Origin: Chloroflexota bacterium
GTDB taxonomy: Bacteria; Chloroflexota; Dehalococcoidia; Bin125
Assembly (NCBI GenBank): GCA_028875225.1
Contig: JAPPFB010000020.1
Location: 62,001-126,000 of the forward strand
Direction of reading: 5' to 3'
Length of the DNA: 64,000 bases
Shown: piece after piece, positions 15,831-25,253 of the stretch
How the letters are laid out: each line of letters opens with the position of its first letter
How positions within the stretch are numbered: the first letter of the stretch is position 1
Program-made: the position numbers and the translations under genes
The notes under the pieces: model-generated
What the model saw: only the letters and a program-made list of their open reading frames with translations
What the model was told of the DNA's origin: nothing
Databases searched by the model: none

Positions 15831-17051
15831 TTAATCGCGGCCGAAGGCCGAGTTCGGATCCCAGCGGCGCTCGCCTCCGCCGTTGTTGCTGGCCACCGAC
15901 TGACGGTGGTGGAGGAAGGCCGGCGTGGAGAGTTCCTCAGCGCTGCGGGGCTCAACCGGCTCAAAGGTCAACTGCTCGAGGATGTCTTCACGAGAGGGCG
16001 GGAGCGGCGCGGTTGGCTCGGCAAACGCGGTGGCGGTCTGGGGTGGGGAGGCGGCGAATGCCGGAACGCCGTATGTTCGTGACTGTTCCTGGGCATCGAC
16101 GAAGCCGGTCGCGATCAGCGTCATGTGAATGTCGCCGTCGAGGTTCTCGTCGACCACGGTGCCCATGATGATCTCGGCGTTCGGGTGGACCTTCTCGCGG
16201 ACGAAGTCGGCGATTTGCGACAGCTCGAGCATGCCCAGGTCTCCGGCCGAGGTGACGTTGTAGAGCACGCGCGTCGCGCCGTGGATGCTGTCCTCGAGCA
16301 GTGGCGAATGGATGGCTTCCTCGACCGCGTCGATGGCGCGGTTGTCTCCGGAGCCGTAGCCGAGCGCCATCAGGGCATGTCCTCCGCCGCCCATGACCTT
16401 CTTGACGTCATTGAAGTCGAGGTTGATCTCACCCGGGACCGTGAGCACGTCGGAAATGCCGCGCACCGCCTGACGCAGCACGTCGTCGGCGCGGTGGAAG
16501 GCCTGTGTGACCGTGAGGCTCCGGTCGTTTCTGTCGATCAGGCGCTGGTTCGGGATCACGATCACGGTGTCGGCGACGTCGTTGAGCCGGTCGATGCCGT
16601 CTTGAGCCGCGCTCGATCGCGGGACGCCCTCGAATTCGAACGGTCGGGTGACGACGGCGATGGTCAGGGCGCCGGCCTGCCGGGCCATTTCAGCGACGAT
16701 CGGCGCCGCGCCGGTTCCGGTGCCGCCGCCCATGCCTGCCGTGATGAAGGCCATGTCAACGTCGCTGAAGAGGTTGCGAATCTCGTCGCGGCTGTTCTCA
16801 GCGGCGCGAGCGCCACGTTCGGGGTCTCCTCCCACGCCGAGACCCTCCGACTCCGCGTCGGCGATGCGGACGATCGTTTCGGCCTTCGAACTCGCGAGCT
16901 GCTGATTGTCGGTGTTCACCGCGACGAACTCGACGCCGCGAATCTTGTCGGAGATCATCCGATTGACGGCATTGCATCCGCCGCCGCCGACTCCCACCAC
17001 GGTGATCGGGGGGATGCCTTCGCTGCGGCTGTTGTGCTGTCGTCTGTTCAT
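15831..17051 (-). CDS. ftsZ: cell division GTPase FtsZ
   Basis: Tubulin-like GTPase forming the Z ring. Start at ATG 17051 (406 residues) is preferred because AGAGGATT precedes it; the frame stays open further upstream. N-terminal ITVVGVGGGGCNAVNRMI, the tubulin signature GMGGGTGTGAAP near residues 102-113, and the synergy-loop region NLDFNDVKKVMGGGGHALMA are present. After a variable linker, STPAFLHHRQ near the C-terminus resembles the DIPAFLRR-type peptide that binds FtsA. It lies 95 bp after ftsA. Confidence 0.98.
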   Translation of the reverse strand: MNRRQHNSRSEGIPPITVVGVGGGGCNAVNRMISDKIRGVEFVAVNTDNQQLASSKAETIVRIADAESEGLGVGGDPERGARAAENSRDEIRNLFSDVDMAFITAGMGGGTGTGAAPIVAEMARQAGALTIAVVTRPFEFEGVPRSSAAQDGIDRLNDVADTVIVIPNQRLIDRNDRSLTVTQAFHRADDVLRQAVRGISDVLTVPGEINLDFNDVKKVMGGGGHALMALGYGSGDNRAIDAVEEAIHSPLLEDSIHGATRVLYNVTSAGDLGMLELSQIADFVREKVHPNAEIIMGTVVDENLDGDIHMTLIATGFVDAQEQSRTYGVPAFAASPPQTATAFAEPTAPLPPSREDILEQLTFEPVEPRSAEELSTPAFLHHRQSVASNNGGGERRWDPNSAFGRD

Positions 17052-17146
17052 CTGCGCAATCCTCTCGTTCGTCCTGCTGGTTGAGTTGATCCCTGCTGTG
17101 ACTGTCGACCGCCGTCCGCACGTTGGACGATCGGTCAAGATTCCGG

Positions 17147-18427
17147 TTATGAATTGGGGCTGAAGACGCGCGCCAGGCCGGCCACACCCGAAGCGATTGA
17201 CGAGAACATGGAGCTCGTGCCCTCGGCGCGACGTTTGGGCGCCGCGGTCTGGCTGAGCTGCACGAAATCTCCGGAGTCCAGCATCCAGTCCAACATGCCG
17301 ACCGCCCCGAGGGCATCGGGGCGGTTCAGTCTGTCGGTCAGACCGTAGAGGTCTCCGGCGTTGGCAATCCTCGCCGGCGACTCCATCGCCTTGCTGAAGA
17401 GCAGATCGACGCCGCCCAGCATGGCGCCGGATCCGGTCAGGACGATGCCGCCCGCGACGGCATGCTGAAGTTGGAACTCGGTGATCCGGGCGTTGATCAT
17501 CGAGATGATTTCCGCAACCCGGGCGCTGATGATCTCGGCAACGAACGATGGCGGCACCGACTGAACGTCGCTGGCGCCAGGCGAGAAGCCGCGCAGCTCG
17601 ATATTGGCCGCGTCGTTGGGAATCAACTGAGGGACCGCCTGACCGTGAAGATGCATGACACGACGCGCTTCATCGCTGCTGCAGTGCAGGCCGATCGACA
17701 GGTCGCGGGCAATGTGCGCCGTCCCGATCTGAATGGTCGATGTGTGAGAGATGGCCCCGTCTTCGAACGCCGTCAGCGTGGTGGTGCCGGCGTCGAGACC
17801 AACCACCAGGACGCCGAACTCCTTCTCGTCGCCGCGAACGGCGCGCTCGGCGGCGACTACCGGCTTGGCGGCGATCAGTTCGACGTCAACACCGGCGTTC
17901 TGGACGCAGTGCGCTGCGTTCTGAATGGCGCTCTGGGACGCGGTCACCAGGTGCATCGAGACGTCGAGCCGCTGTCCGTGCTGCCCGCGCGGGTCGAAGG
18001 ACCGGCGCTCGGAATCGACCACGTAGTAGCGAGGGATCGCGTGCAGCAGGGTGCTGGCGGCACTGATCGTGACGGCGCGGCCGGAGTCGATCGCTCGACT
18101 CAGGTCGATGTCGCGGATCGGGTCGGCGAGCGACGGCAAGGCGACGGCGCCGCGGTTGTTCATGCTTTGCAGGTGAGCTCCCGAAACGGCAATCCCGACG
18201 GAGAGGATTCCACGAGCAGAGGACGCCTCGGCCTGGTCGATCGATTGCCGTATCGCGCCGGCCGCGCGCGAGACGTGCGAGATCTGTCCAGCCTCAATCC
18301 CGGCGGAAGGGGACTGGCCGACGCCGAGGATGTGCAGCCGTCCGTGTTCGTTGCGTCCACCCACGACCGTCGTGATGACGGACGACCCGAGATCAATGGC
18401 GACACTGGCGGTTGACATTGGCGGCAT
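17147..18427 (-). CDS. ftsA: cell division protein FtsA
   Basis: Actin-fold ATPase that tethers FtsZ to the membrane. VAIDLGSSVITTVVGG is the phosphate-1 motif, ISVSGAHL-like GIAVSGAHLQSMNNRG the 1C-domain region, VVGLDAGTTTLTAFEDGAIS the phosphate-2 motif and GGIVLTGSGAMLGGVDLLFS the adenosine motif. The C-terminal SMFSSIASGVAGLARVFSP is a probable amphipathic membrane-targeting helix. ATG 18427 is chosen because GGAG sits 6 bases ahead; 18442 and 18418 are alternatives. Sequence is divergent but context (between ftsQ and ftsZ) is decisive. Confidence 0.95.
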   Translation of the reverse strand: MPPMSTASVAIDLGSSVITTVVGGRNEHGRLHILGVGQSPSAGIEAGQISHVSRAAGAIRQSIDQAEASSARGILSVGIAVSGAHLQSMNNRGAVALPSLADPIRDIDLSRAIDSGRAVTISAASTLLHAIPRYYVVDSERRSFDPRGQHGQRLDVSMHLVTASQSAIQNAAHCVQNAGVDVELIAAKPVVAAERAVRGDEKEFGVLVVGLDAGTTTLTAFEDGAISHTSTIQIGTAHIARDLSIGLHCSSDEARRVMHLHGQAVPQLIPNDAANIELRGFSPGASDVQSVPPSFVAEIISARVAEIISMINARITEFQLQHAVAGGIVLTGSGAMLGGVDLLFSKAMESPARIANAGDLYGLTDRLNRPDALGAVGMLDWMLDSGDFVQLSQTAAPKRRAEGTSSMFSSIASGVAGLARVFSPNS

Positions 18428-18468
18428 GTTTGCTCCAGACATGGTTGTCCGTCGAACTCGCTCGTTGA

Positions 18469-19377
18469 CTATTCGGAAACGCTGGCGGTGGTGTGGTCGT
18501 GGTTGCGAATGCCGCGGCCGACATTCAAGCCAATCTCGACCCTGGGGCGTAGGCCAAAGCGCAGATCGGCGAAGAGCAACGGCTCGGACCGGCGCTGCGC
18601 TTCGCGCTCAAGCAAGTCCCAGACGGCGTACTTGTACTCGAAGCCATCGGCATCGCCGAACACGATGCGGCCATGTTCGGTGACCACGGAGAGCCCCTCG
18701 CTGAGTGACCATTCAAACGCGAGGATGCCGGGAACCGGTAGCGGTGCGCCGCGGTGATGCAACTCGTCGGCCATTTTGATCGCGTTGGTGTCGACCACCG
18801 TGCCGGCCTTGATGGCCGGCCAGGCAGAGACTTGCGTCACGATCGGCCCGTCGAATGACGACGCGGCGCCTTCGAGGATCACGCCCTCTGAGTCAATTGC
18901 CCACACAGTGTTTTCGGCCCGCCACCGGCCCCACGGCGTGCGTTCCACTATGACAACTTTTATCCCGTTCGGCCAGTCCCGGAGGACGGCGGCTTCTTTG
19001 ATCATTGGCAATGTCAAGACCCGCTGTCGCGCGGCCTCGAGATCAGCCAACATGACGTGCTGGCCTTTGAGCCCGACAAGCTGCTTGACCGATGCGGCCG
19101 AAACGACATCCGTGCCTTGCACCTCTATGGAGTTGACGTCCAGCAGCGGCGAGTTGAGCAGCGCAATCATCACTGCCAGGGATGCGATCGACAGCGCCAC
19201 CGCCGCGAACACCAGGCGGGACCAGCGAATGCGCACGCTGAATAGCGACGCCGGAGAACGGAACGACGAGATCCTGGCGAGCACCTGCTGCCTCCGAGTC
19301 GGCGGCGGCGGTTGAACGACCGGCTCGTCACCGTCGTTTGGACCAGGCATCGGCGGCGCCTCAATGGTTTCGGTCAC
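18469..19377 (-). CDS. ftsQ: cell division protein FtsQ/DivIB
   Basis: Bitopic division protein of 302 residues. A Pro-rich cytoplasmic tail is followed by a single membrane span (SRLVFAAVALSIASLAVMIA, about residues 53-72), a POTRA domain (VNSIEVQGTDVVSAASVKQL; INT-type end MIKEAAVLRDWPNGIKVVIV) and a beta domain (WAIDSEGVILEGA, later LRPRVEIGLN). It starts with GTG overlapping the ddl stop (GTGA). Confidence 0.92.
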   Translation of the reverse strand: MTETIEAPPMPGPNDGDEPVVQPPPPTRRQQVLARISSFRSPASLFSVRIRWSRLVFAAVALSIASLAVMIALLNSPLLDVNSIEVQGTDVVSAASVKQLVGLKGQHVMLADLEAARQRVLTLPMIKEAAVLRDWPNGIKVVIVERTPWGRWRAENTVWAIDSEGVILEGAASSFDGPIVTQVSAWPAIKAGTVVDTNAIKMADELHHRGAPLPVPGILAFEWSLSEGLSVVTEHGRIVFGDADGFEYKYAVWDLLEREAQRRSEPLLFADLRFGLRPRVEIGLNVGRGIRNHDHTTASVSE

Positions 19378-20486
19378 GGGTCTGCCGCCCGTTCCTGTTG
19401 ACCGAGATGTCGGGTGCGACGCTGATGTCGGTCCACGCCGAGTTCGACGAGGCGGTCAACGAGCGCCGTCATTGGCAGTCCCGTGGCTTCCAGGAGGAGC
19501 GGATACATCGACGCCGAGGTGAAACCCGGAATCGTGTTCAGCTCGCCCAACCAGAGCTGGTCATCGGGTCCGAGCAAGAAGTCGGCGCGAACCATGCCCT
19601 CAATTCCGACCGCATTCCAGGCCTGCACAGACATGTCCCGCAGACGGCGCGCCGTCTCATCGTCAATGTCGGCAGGTGCGATGAGATCGGTGTCCGGATC
19701 CTCGTACTTGGCCGTGTAGTCATAGAAGTCGCGCCCGGTTCGGATTTCTCCAGGCGGGGACACGAGCAGCGGGCCTTCACCGAGTGAACCCAGAATGCCG
19801 CACTCAAGCTCTCTCGGCGACGGCATCGCTTCTTCGATCAGGACTTCGGAGTCGAAGGCAACGGCTGCTTCGATGGCGCCGCGAATCTCCTCACGACTGT
19901 CCACTCTGCTGATGCCAATGCTGGAGCCTCCTCTGGAGGGTTTGACGAATTGCGGATACCCGATCTCGGCGGCCCGGCGGATGACGGCGTCAGAATCCGC
20001 GCGCCACTCGCTGCAACTGACGGAGATCCATGGAGCGACCGGAACACCCGCCTGCGTCAGGATCTGTTTGCAACGCGCCTTGTCCATCGCGATTGCCGAG
20101 GCAGCCACGGACGAGCCGACGTAGGCGAGATCGAGGGTTTCGAGGAATCCCTGTAGCACGCCGTCTTCTCCCGTCGATCCATGAATCAGGGGGAAGACCG
20201 CGTCGCACTCGAGAAGCGCCGCGGTCGTTTGCGGGCTGATCGGGGCACGGCCAGGCTCCTCAGGTTCGGTAATCTCCTCGCGAGCGCCACCGTGGATGGC
20301 ATGCATCACTGCCTGCGATTCAATCGGATCGAGCCAGCGACCCGAGCGCGACACGGCGAACGGGATAGTGCGCCATCGATCTGGATTGGCGGCGCCGATT
20401 ACCGCCCGCGCGGATCGAATCGAAATGGTGTGTTCGACGGATGCCCCGCCCAGCACGACGCCCAGGGTCTTCGGTTCGCTATTCAT
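19374..20486 (-). CDS. ddl: D-alanine--D-alanine ligase
   Basis: ATP-grasp enzyme making the D-Ala-D-Ala dipeptide for peptidoglycan. The 370-residue product from ATG 20486 starts at the family motif LGVVLGGASVEHTISIRSAR. Further signatures are FPLIHGSTGEDGVLQGFLET, the FVKPSRGGSSIGISRV ATP loop, and the metal-binding WLGELNTIPGFTSASMYPLL. The start lies 8 bases inside the end of murB; the stop overlaps ftsQ. The tail after the catalytic domain (RHQRRTRHLGQQERAADP) is basic and unusual. Confidence 0.97.
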   Translation of the reverse strand: MNSEPKTLGVVLGGASVEHTISIRSARAVIGAANPDRWRTIPFAVSRSGRWLDPIESQAVMHAIHGGAREEITEPEEPGRAPISPQTTAALLECDAVFPLIHGSTGEDGVLQGFLETLDLAYVGSSVAASAIAMDKARCKQILTQAGVPVAPWISVSCSEWRADSDAVIRRAAEIGYPQFVKPSRGGSSIGISRVDSREEIRGAIEAAVAFDSEVLIEEAMPSPRELECGILGSLGEGPLLVSPPGEIRTGRDFYDYTAKYEDPDTDLIAPADIDDETARRLRDMSVQAWNAVGIEGMVRADFLLGPDDQLWLGELNTIPGFTSASMYPLLLEATGLPMTALVDRLVELGVDRHQRRTRHLGQQERAADP

Positions 20487-21411
20487 CGTTCGCTTCTTCA
20501 CCCAGCACGGCGATCTCCGGTTCGAGGCGGATCCCGGATTGCTCGGCAATCTGCTGTTGGACAAGTGAGATCAGCGCCAGGAAGTCGACGGCGCGCGCGT
20601 GTCCGACGTCAACGTTGAGGATGTAGTTGGCGTGCTTGTTCGAGATCTGGGCGGCGCCAATGCGGCGGCCTTTTAGACCCGCCTGGTCGATGAGTTGTGC
20701 AGCGGTCGGCTGATCGTGTCCGGGATTCTTGAACGTGGAGCCGAGCGATGGACCGGTCGGCGCATTGGACTTGCGCAGCGCTTCGACGCGGTCGATCTCG
20801 GCCAGGCACGAATACACGTCGCCCTGACGCAGTTGCAGCGTGAGCGAGACGGCGATGTGACCCTGAAGCTCTCCGCTGCGCAGACTCGAGTCTCGATACG
20901 AGAGTCCGAGCTCGTCGGGGCCGAATGTGGCGATGTCGCCGTCCGGTGAGACGGTGCTGATTGAGACAAGCAGATCGGAGAGTTCCGAGCCATACGCTCC
21001 CGCGTTGGTCGGTAATCCCCCGCCGATGGCCCCGGGAATGCCTGCCGCCCACTCCAGTCCTGCCAGCCCCGCCCGCGCCGTCGACCTCGCAAGAGCCGCA
21101 AAGCGCATGCCTGAGTCGACCTCGATTAACTCGCCGCCGATTCTGCGGCAGCTCCGGGTCTCATTCTTGAGCACCACTCCGCGCAGTCCGCCGTCGCGGA
21201 CCAGGACATTGGAGCCGGCGCCGAGAACCGTCAATGTCGTGTCGGAACAGCGAGCCGCACGGATCGCGTCAACCAGCGCCTGACGCTCTCGGACGACGAC
21301 GAACCACTCTGCCGGTCCACCGACCTGGACGAATGTATGGCGGCTGAGCGGCTCCGCGTGAAGCGCGCCCAGTTCCTGCATCAGCGCCTGGAGGATCTGC
21401 GATCTGGTCAC
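20479..21411 (-). CDS. murB: UDP-N-acetylenolpyruvoylglucosamine reductase
   Basis: FAD/NADPH enzyme producing UDP-MurNAc. Motifs: RHTFVQVGGPAEWFVVV, the FAD-binding LTVLGAGSNVLVRDGGLRGV, GLEWAAGIPGAIGGGLPTNA, SYRDSSLR and SLGSTFKNPGHDQPTAAQLI with the catalytic Ser/Glu region (type II MurB-like length, 310 residues). GTG start overlaps the murC stop as GTGA. NKHANYILNVDVGHARAVDF near the end is also typical. Confidence 0.96.
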   Translation of the reverse strand: MTRSQILQALMQELGALHAEPLSRHTFVQVGGPAEWFVVVRERQALVDAIRAARCSDTTLTVLGAGSNVLVRDGGLRGVVLKNETRSCRRIGGELIEVDSGMRFAALARSTARAGLAGLEWAAGIPGAIGGGLPTNAGAYGSELSDLLVSISTVSPDGDIATFGPDELGLSYRDSSLRSGELQGHIAVSLTLQLRQGDVYSCLAEIDRVEALRKSNAPTGPSLGSTFKNPGHDQPTAAQLIDQAGLKGRRIGAAQISNKHANYILNVDVGHARAVDFLALISLVQQQIAEQSGIRLEPEIAVLGEEANDE

Positions 21412-22766
21412 GAGTCCCCACTCAGCCTGGAGAGAATGATCGGACCGGCGGCGTCGATGTCGCCGGCGCCCATCGTGACGATCAGGTCGCCGGCGCGAGC
21501 GCTATCGGCAGCGAGACGGCCGCTCTGCTCAACGGAGCCGGCGTAGATAGCCGCAGGCGCGACGATCTCTGAGGCGAGTTGCTCAGAGGTCATTTCCTCC
21601 CCGGTCATCGCTCGGGCCGCATAGGTATCGACCGTGTAGACCAGGTCGGCTTCGGCGAAGCAGGTACGGAAGCCGTCAAGCAGATACGCCGTGCGGGTGT
21701 AGGTGTGCGGCTGGAAGAGGACGACGATGCGCCGGTCCGGCCAGCGCTGCCGCGCCGCTACGATTGCGGCGGCTACCTCGGTCGGATGGTGCGCATAGTC
21801 GTCGAGCACGACAACGTCGTTGGCCTCACCACGGACCTGGAACCGTCGATTGACCCCGCTGAAGGATGTCAGCGCCTTGGTCGCCTGAGGGCCGTCGAAG
21901 CCGGCAGCCTCCAGCGCCGCCACGGCGACGGTGGCGTTCTGCCGCTGGTACTCGCCCGGTTGCCGCAGTTGTCCTCTGATGAGATTGGTCGGCGTCGAAA
22001 GTTCATAGTCGTCTCCGTTTGAGCTGATCCGGTAGTCGGCTGCGACTCGCGATGAACAGGTGACAATCCGCACGTCGGGCCGCTGGACCTTCAGCTTCGA
22101 CGCGAGGTCCATCGCCAGCGGTGAATCGATTCCGGCGACCAGCGTTCCATCCGGTTTGACGGTCCCGATAAAGCGCAGAAACGCCTCCTCCAGCGCCGCC
22201 TGGGATCCGTAGTAGTCGAGATGGTCCGAATCGCAGTTGGTGAGCACGGCGACCTGGGGTGTGTAGTGATGGAACGCGCGTCCATACTCGTCGGCCTCGA
22301 GCACCAGCCACGGATCCGAGCCTCGCCTGGCATGAACGCAGAAGTCGGACGCTTCGCCGCCGATCACGTAACCGCTGTCGCGTCCCGCGGCTCGCATGGC
22401 ATGGGCGATCATGGCCGTGGTCGTGGTCTTGCCATGCGACCCGCCAACCGCGATGACGTCGCGGGGCGCCGCAATTTCGGCCAGCAACTCGGCACGCGTC
22501 TGCAACGGAATGCCCAACTCAATCGCCCTCAATATCTCGGGATGAGACTCTGGGACAGCAGCCGTCCGAACCACCTGCGTCGCCGTCGTGACGTGATGGA
22601 CGTTATGTCCGATCGTGATTCGAGCGCCTCGGTCACGCAGTGGTTGCAGAATCGGGGCGTCGGTACGGTCGCAACCAGATACGACCAGCCCGTCGTCGAG
22701 AAGAATGTGCGCCAATGCGGACATATGGATCCCGCCAATGCCGACGAAGTGGACGTTCAACGTCAT
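21408..22766 (-). CDS. murC: UDP-N-acetylmuramate--L-alanine ligase
   Basis: First amino-acid ligase of the stem peptide. ATG 22766 gives a 452-residue protein starting NVHFVGIGGIHMSALAHILL. The P-loop is AVGGSHGKTTTTAMIAHAMR, followed by LVLEADEYGRAFHHYTPQVA, LTNCDSDHLDYYG and DDYAHHPTEVAAAIVAARQR. A TTG at 22790 is an alternative upstream start. Seven bases after the murG stop; ends with a GTGA overlap into murB. Confidence 0.97.
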   Translation of the reverse strand: MTLNVHFVGIGGIHMSALAHILLDDGLVVSGCDRTDAPILQPLRDRGARITIGHNVHHVTTATQVVRTAAVPESHPEILRAIELGIPLQTRAELLAEIAAPRDVIAVGGSHGKTTTTAMIAHAMRAAGRDSGYVIGGEASDFCVHARRGSDPWLVLEADEYGRAFHHYTPQVAVLTNCDSDHLDYYGSQAALEEAFLRFIGTVKPDGTLVAGIDSPLAMDLASKLKVQRPDVRIVTCSSRVAADYRISSNGDDYELSTPTNLIRGQLRQPGEYQRQNATVAVAALEAAGFDGPQATKALTSFSGVNRRFQVRGEANDVVVLDDYAHHPTEVAAAIVAARQRWPDRRIVVLFQPHTYTRTAYLLDGFRTCFAEADLVYTVDTYAARAMTGEEMTSEQLASEIVAPAAIYAGSVEQSGRLAADSARAGDLIVTMGAGDIDAAGPIILSRLSGDS

Positions 22767-22773
22767 CGTTACG

Positions 22774-23883
22774 TCACTTTGCCACAGCAAGGATCACTTC
22801 GGCAACGCGTCGCGCGGCGTCGGTTCTGCGCAAGCCCAACATCGCCTTGCGCATGGCTTGCAGCCGCTCGCGGTCGTCGAGCAGACCTGTGGCCAACTCA
22901 AACAGTTGCTCGGGGATGTCCTCGTTCTCGATCGTGACCGCGCCACCCGCATCCGCCAGCAGATTGGCGTTGTAGCGCTGATGCCCGCCGGCCTCGCCGA
23001 TTGGGGCGAGCACGGCGGGCAGCCCGGCGGCCGGATACTCGCCCATCACGGAGGCGCCCGCGCGCGAGATCACCAGGTCGCACGCCGCCATGGCGAGCGG
23101 CATCTCTTCGGACATGTATGAGTACAGGCGGTAGCGGGACTGCAGCTTCGCCGGCAGCGCCTCGCGCATACTCCTGAGCCGGGCAAAGTCGTCACGGCCC
23201 GAGATGTGGATGAGCTGAGTCTGCGACAGCCACTGTTCCAGGTGACTGGCGATGCACTCGTTGATCCGCTGGGCGCCCCGGACGGCTCCGGTGACCAATA
23301 ATGCCGGTCCTCCGTTGAGTTGGAAGTGGGCGCGGGCCATCGGCTTGTCCAGGTCTTCGAATCCTGGCCGGATCGGATAGCCGGTCACGATCGACTTGCC
23401 GCGTGGATATCGTTCCGCCGAGCGTTGATGGGTGACACAGATCCTGCGGGCGAGGGGCGCCAGCGCGCGGAGCGTCCACCCTGGCTCGATGTCCGGTTGC
23501 AGGAGCACGATCGGACGTCGGGTGAGCCAGGCGGCGACTCCGACCGGGGCGGAGACGTAGCCGCCGGTCAGGAAGACCACGGCCGGCCGATAACGCACCA
23601 TCAGCGCCAGCGCGTCCAGCACACCGGTCGCCGTGGCCCCGACGGAGAGCAGCTTGGAGAGCAGATTGCGCCCACGCAAGGCGCGAGCGGCAATGGTCGA
23701 GTAGGGCAGGTCCGCCTCGACGGCGAGTTCCGATTCAACGCCATCGGCAGTCCCGGCGAAGCGAAACTCCACAGAGTCGCCATCTTCTTCCAACAGGCGG
23801 CGCAAGGCGTCGGCGACGGCGAAGGCGGGAAAGACGTGTCCACCTGATCCGCCGCCGGACAGCAACACCCGCAACGTCGACAT
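22774..23883 (-). CDS. murG: undecaprenyldiphospho-muramoylpentapeptide beta-N-acetylglucosaminyltransferase
   Basis: Peripheral GT28 enzyme that adds GlcNAc to lipid I, making lipid II. The 369-residue protein has VLLSGGGSGGHVFPAFAVAD, VVFLTGGYVSAPVGVAAWLT, a TGYPIRPGF block, and the C-domain donor-binding DLVISRAGASVMGEYPAAGL with PAVLAPIGEAGGHQRYNANL. The ATG overlaps the ftsW stop by one base (TGATG). Confidence 0.96.
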   Translation of the reverse strand: MSTLRVLLSGGGSGGHVFPAFAVADALRRLLEEDGDSVEFRFAGTADGVESELAVEADLPYSTIAARALRGRNLLSKLLSVGATATGVLDALALMVRYRPAVVFLTGGYVSAPVGVAAWLTRRPIVLLQPDIEPGWTLRALAPLARRICVTHQRSAERYPRGKSIVTGYPIRPGFEDLDKPMARAHFQLNGGPALLVTGAVRGAQRINECIASHLEQWLSQTQLIHISGRDDFARLRSMREALPAKLQSRYRLYSYMSEEMPLAMAACDLVISRAGASVMGEYPAAGLPAVLAPIGEAGGHQRYNANLLADAGGAVTIENEDIPEQLFELATGLLDDRERLQAMRKAMLGLRRTDAARRVAEVILAVAK

Positions 23884-25253
23884 CAGGTGCCGTCTCCGCG
23901 TCCGCTATGGAATGGCGAGACGCGCGGTCGCTTCGTTTCGCGCATGGGCGCGACATCGCGCGTCGGCGCTTCGTCGTCGACGGGCGGATCGGCGGACTCG
24001 GGCATCTTGCCGCGACCGTGCCGAGAGATCGAGACCAGGATTCCCGCCGCGGCCATGGATGCGATCAGTGCGGAAGAGCCAAAGCTGAGGAAGGGCAGCG
24101 GAATGCCAGTCAAGACGATGGTGCGCATCACTCCTGCGACATTGAAGAAGGCCTGCAGCGTGAACCAGGCAACGATGCCGAAGGCCAGCAGCGTGCCGAA
24201 GCGATCCTCGGCGCGCATCCCGGCGCGAATCCCCCGGTAGATCATGACGGCGAAGATCGTCAGGACGATCATCGCGCCGAGCATGCCGGTCTCCTCGCCG
24301 ATGATCGCGAAGACGCCGTCAGTGTGCGCCGACGGCACGTAGAAGAATTTCTGCCGCGATGCGCCGAGGCCGACGCCGGTCAGCCCGCCGGAGCCCAACG
24401 TCGAGACCAGATTGATGATCTGGAATCCCGCCTCCTGCGCGACTTCCTCGGCGTTGAAGAAGGTGCGGATCCGCTCCATGCCGTATCCGGCGCCGACGAC
24501 GATGGCGAAGAGGACGGCAGATCCGCCGACCAGCAGCATGAACATGTGGCGCAGCGCAGCGCCGGCAAGGAAGAACATCACGACGCCGGTGCAAGCGATC
24601 GCGGCGAAGGTGCCGAGATCGGGCTCGAGCATCAGCAGGCTGCCGATCACGCCGATGATCAAGCAGAACGGCGCAAGTCCCAGCGGGATGCGCTTGATCT
24701 CATCCCCTTTGTTTGCCAACCACGCAGCGACGTAGACGCAGATCGCCAACTTGGCGAACTCGGAGGGCTGCAGCGCCGGCAGCGAACCGATCTGGATCCA
24801 GCGGGTGGCGCCGTTCTCCTCATGTCCGATCCCGGGTATCAGGACGGCTGCCAGGAGCGCGAGCGACACCCAGATAATCGGCGAGGAGAGACGTTGCCAG
24901 ATCCGGTAGTCGATTCGGGCCAGCAGCACAAACGCGAACAGTCCGATTCCGGCCCCGATCAACTGGCGAGTAGCGAAGTGGCGTGTATTGCCGTGCAGCT
25001 CCTGGGAGATGGCGAACGAAGATGAGAAAACGAAGATCAGCCCGATGAATACCAGGGCGAGGACGCTGCCGACCAGTACCCAATCTGGCGGTGAGGGAGA
25101 GCGCCGCAGCCGGCGTATGATTCGGCGTCCGACGGCGGGATGCTCGGCGACGTAGAGGTTCCGAGTCCCACGAAGGCTCGGCACTCTGACGCGTCCGAGC
25201 ACACCCGGAGATTCGGACCCTGGATTGGGAACGGCAGCTCGGTTAGTGGTCAT
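23883..25253 (-). CDS. ftsW: peptidoglycan glycosyltransferase FtsW
   Basis: SEDS-family polymerase of septal peptidoglycan, paired with FtsI. From ATG 25253 the product is 456 residues with about ten membrane helices after a basic cytoplasmic tail. SEDS signatures: SLPALQPSEFAKLAICVYVA, MLEPDLGTFAAIACTGVVMF, FVPSAHTD-type YVPSAHTDGVFAIIGEETGM and TGIPLPFLSFGSSALIASMA. The start is 11 bases inside murD. The C-terminal tail is acidic then basic and cytoplasmic. Confidence 0.97.
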   Translation of the reverse strand: MTTNRAAVPNPGSESPGVLGRVRVPSLRGTRNLYVAEHPAVGRRIIRRLRRSPSPPDWVLVGSVLALVFIGLIFVFSSSFAISQELHGNTRHFATRQLIGAGIGLFAFVLLARIDYRIWQRLSSPIIWVSLALLAAVLIPGIGHEENGATRWIQIGSLPALQPSEFAKLAICVYVAAWLANKGDEIKRIPLGLAPFCLIIGVIGSLLMLEPDLGTFAAIACTGVVMFFLAGAALRHMFMLLVGGSAVLFAIVVGAGYGMERIRTFFNAEEVAQEAGFQIINLVSTLGSGGLTGVGLGASRQKFFYVPSAHTDGVFAIIGEETGMLGAMIVLTIFAVMIYRGIRAGMRAEDRFGTLLAFGIVAWFTLQAFFNVAGVMRTIVLTGIPLPFLSFGSSALIASMAAAGILVSISRHGRGKMPESADPPVDDEAPTRDVAPMRETKRPRVSPFHSGRGDGT

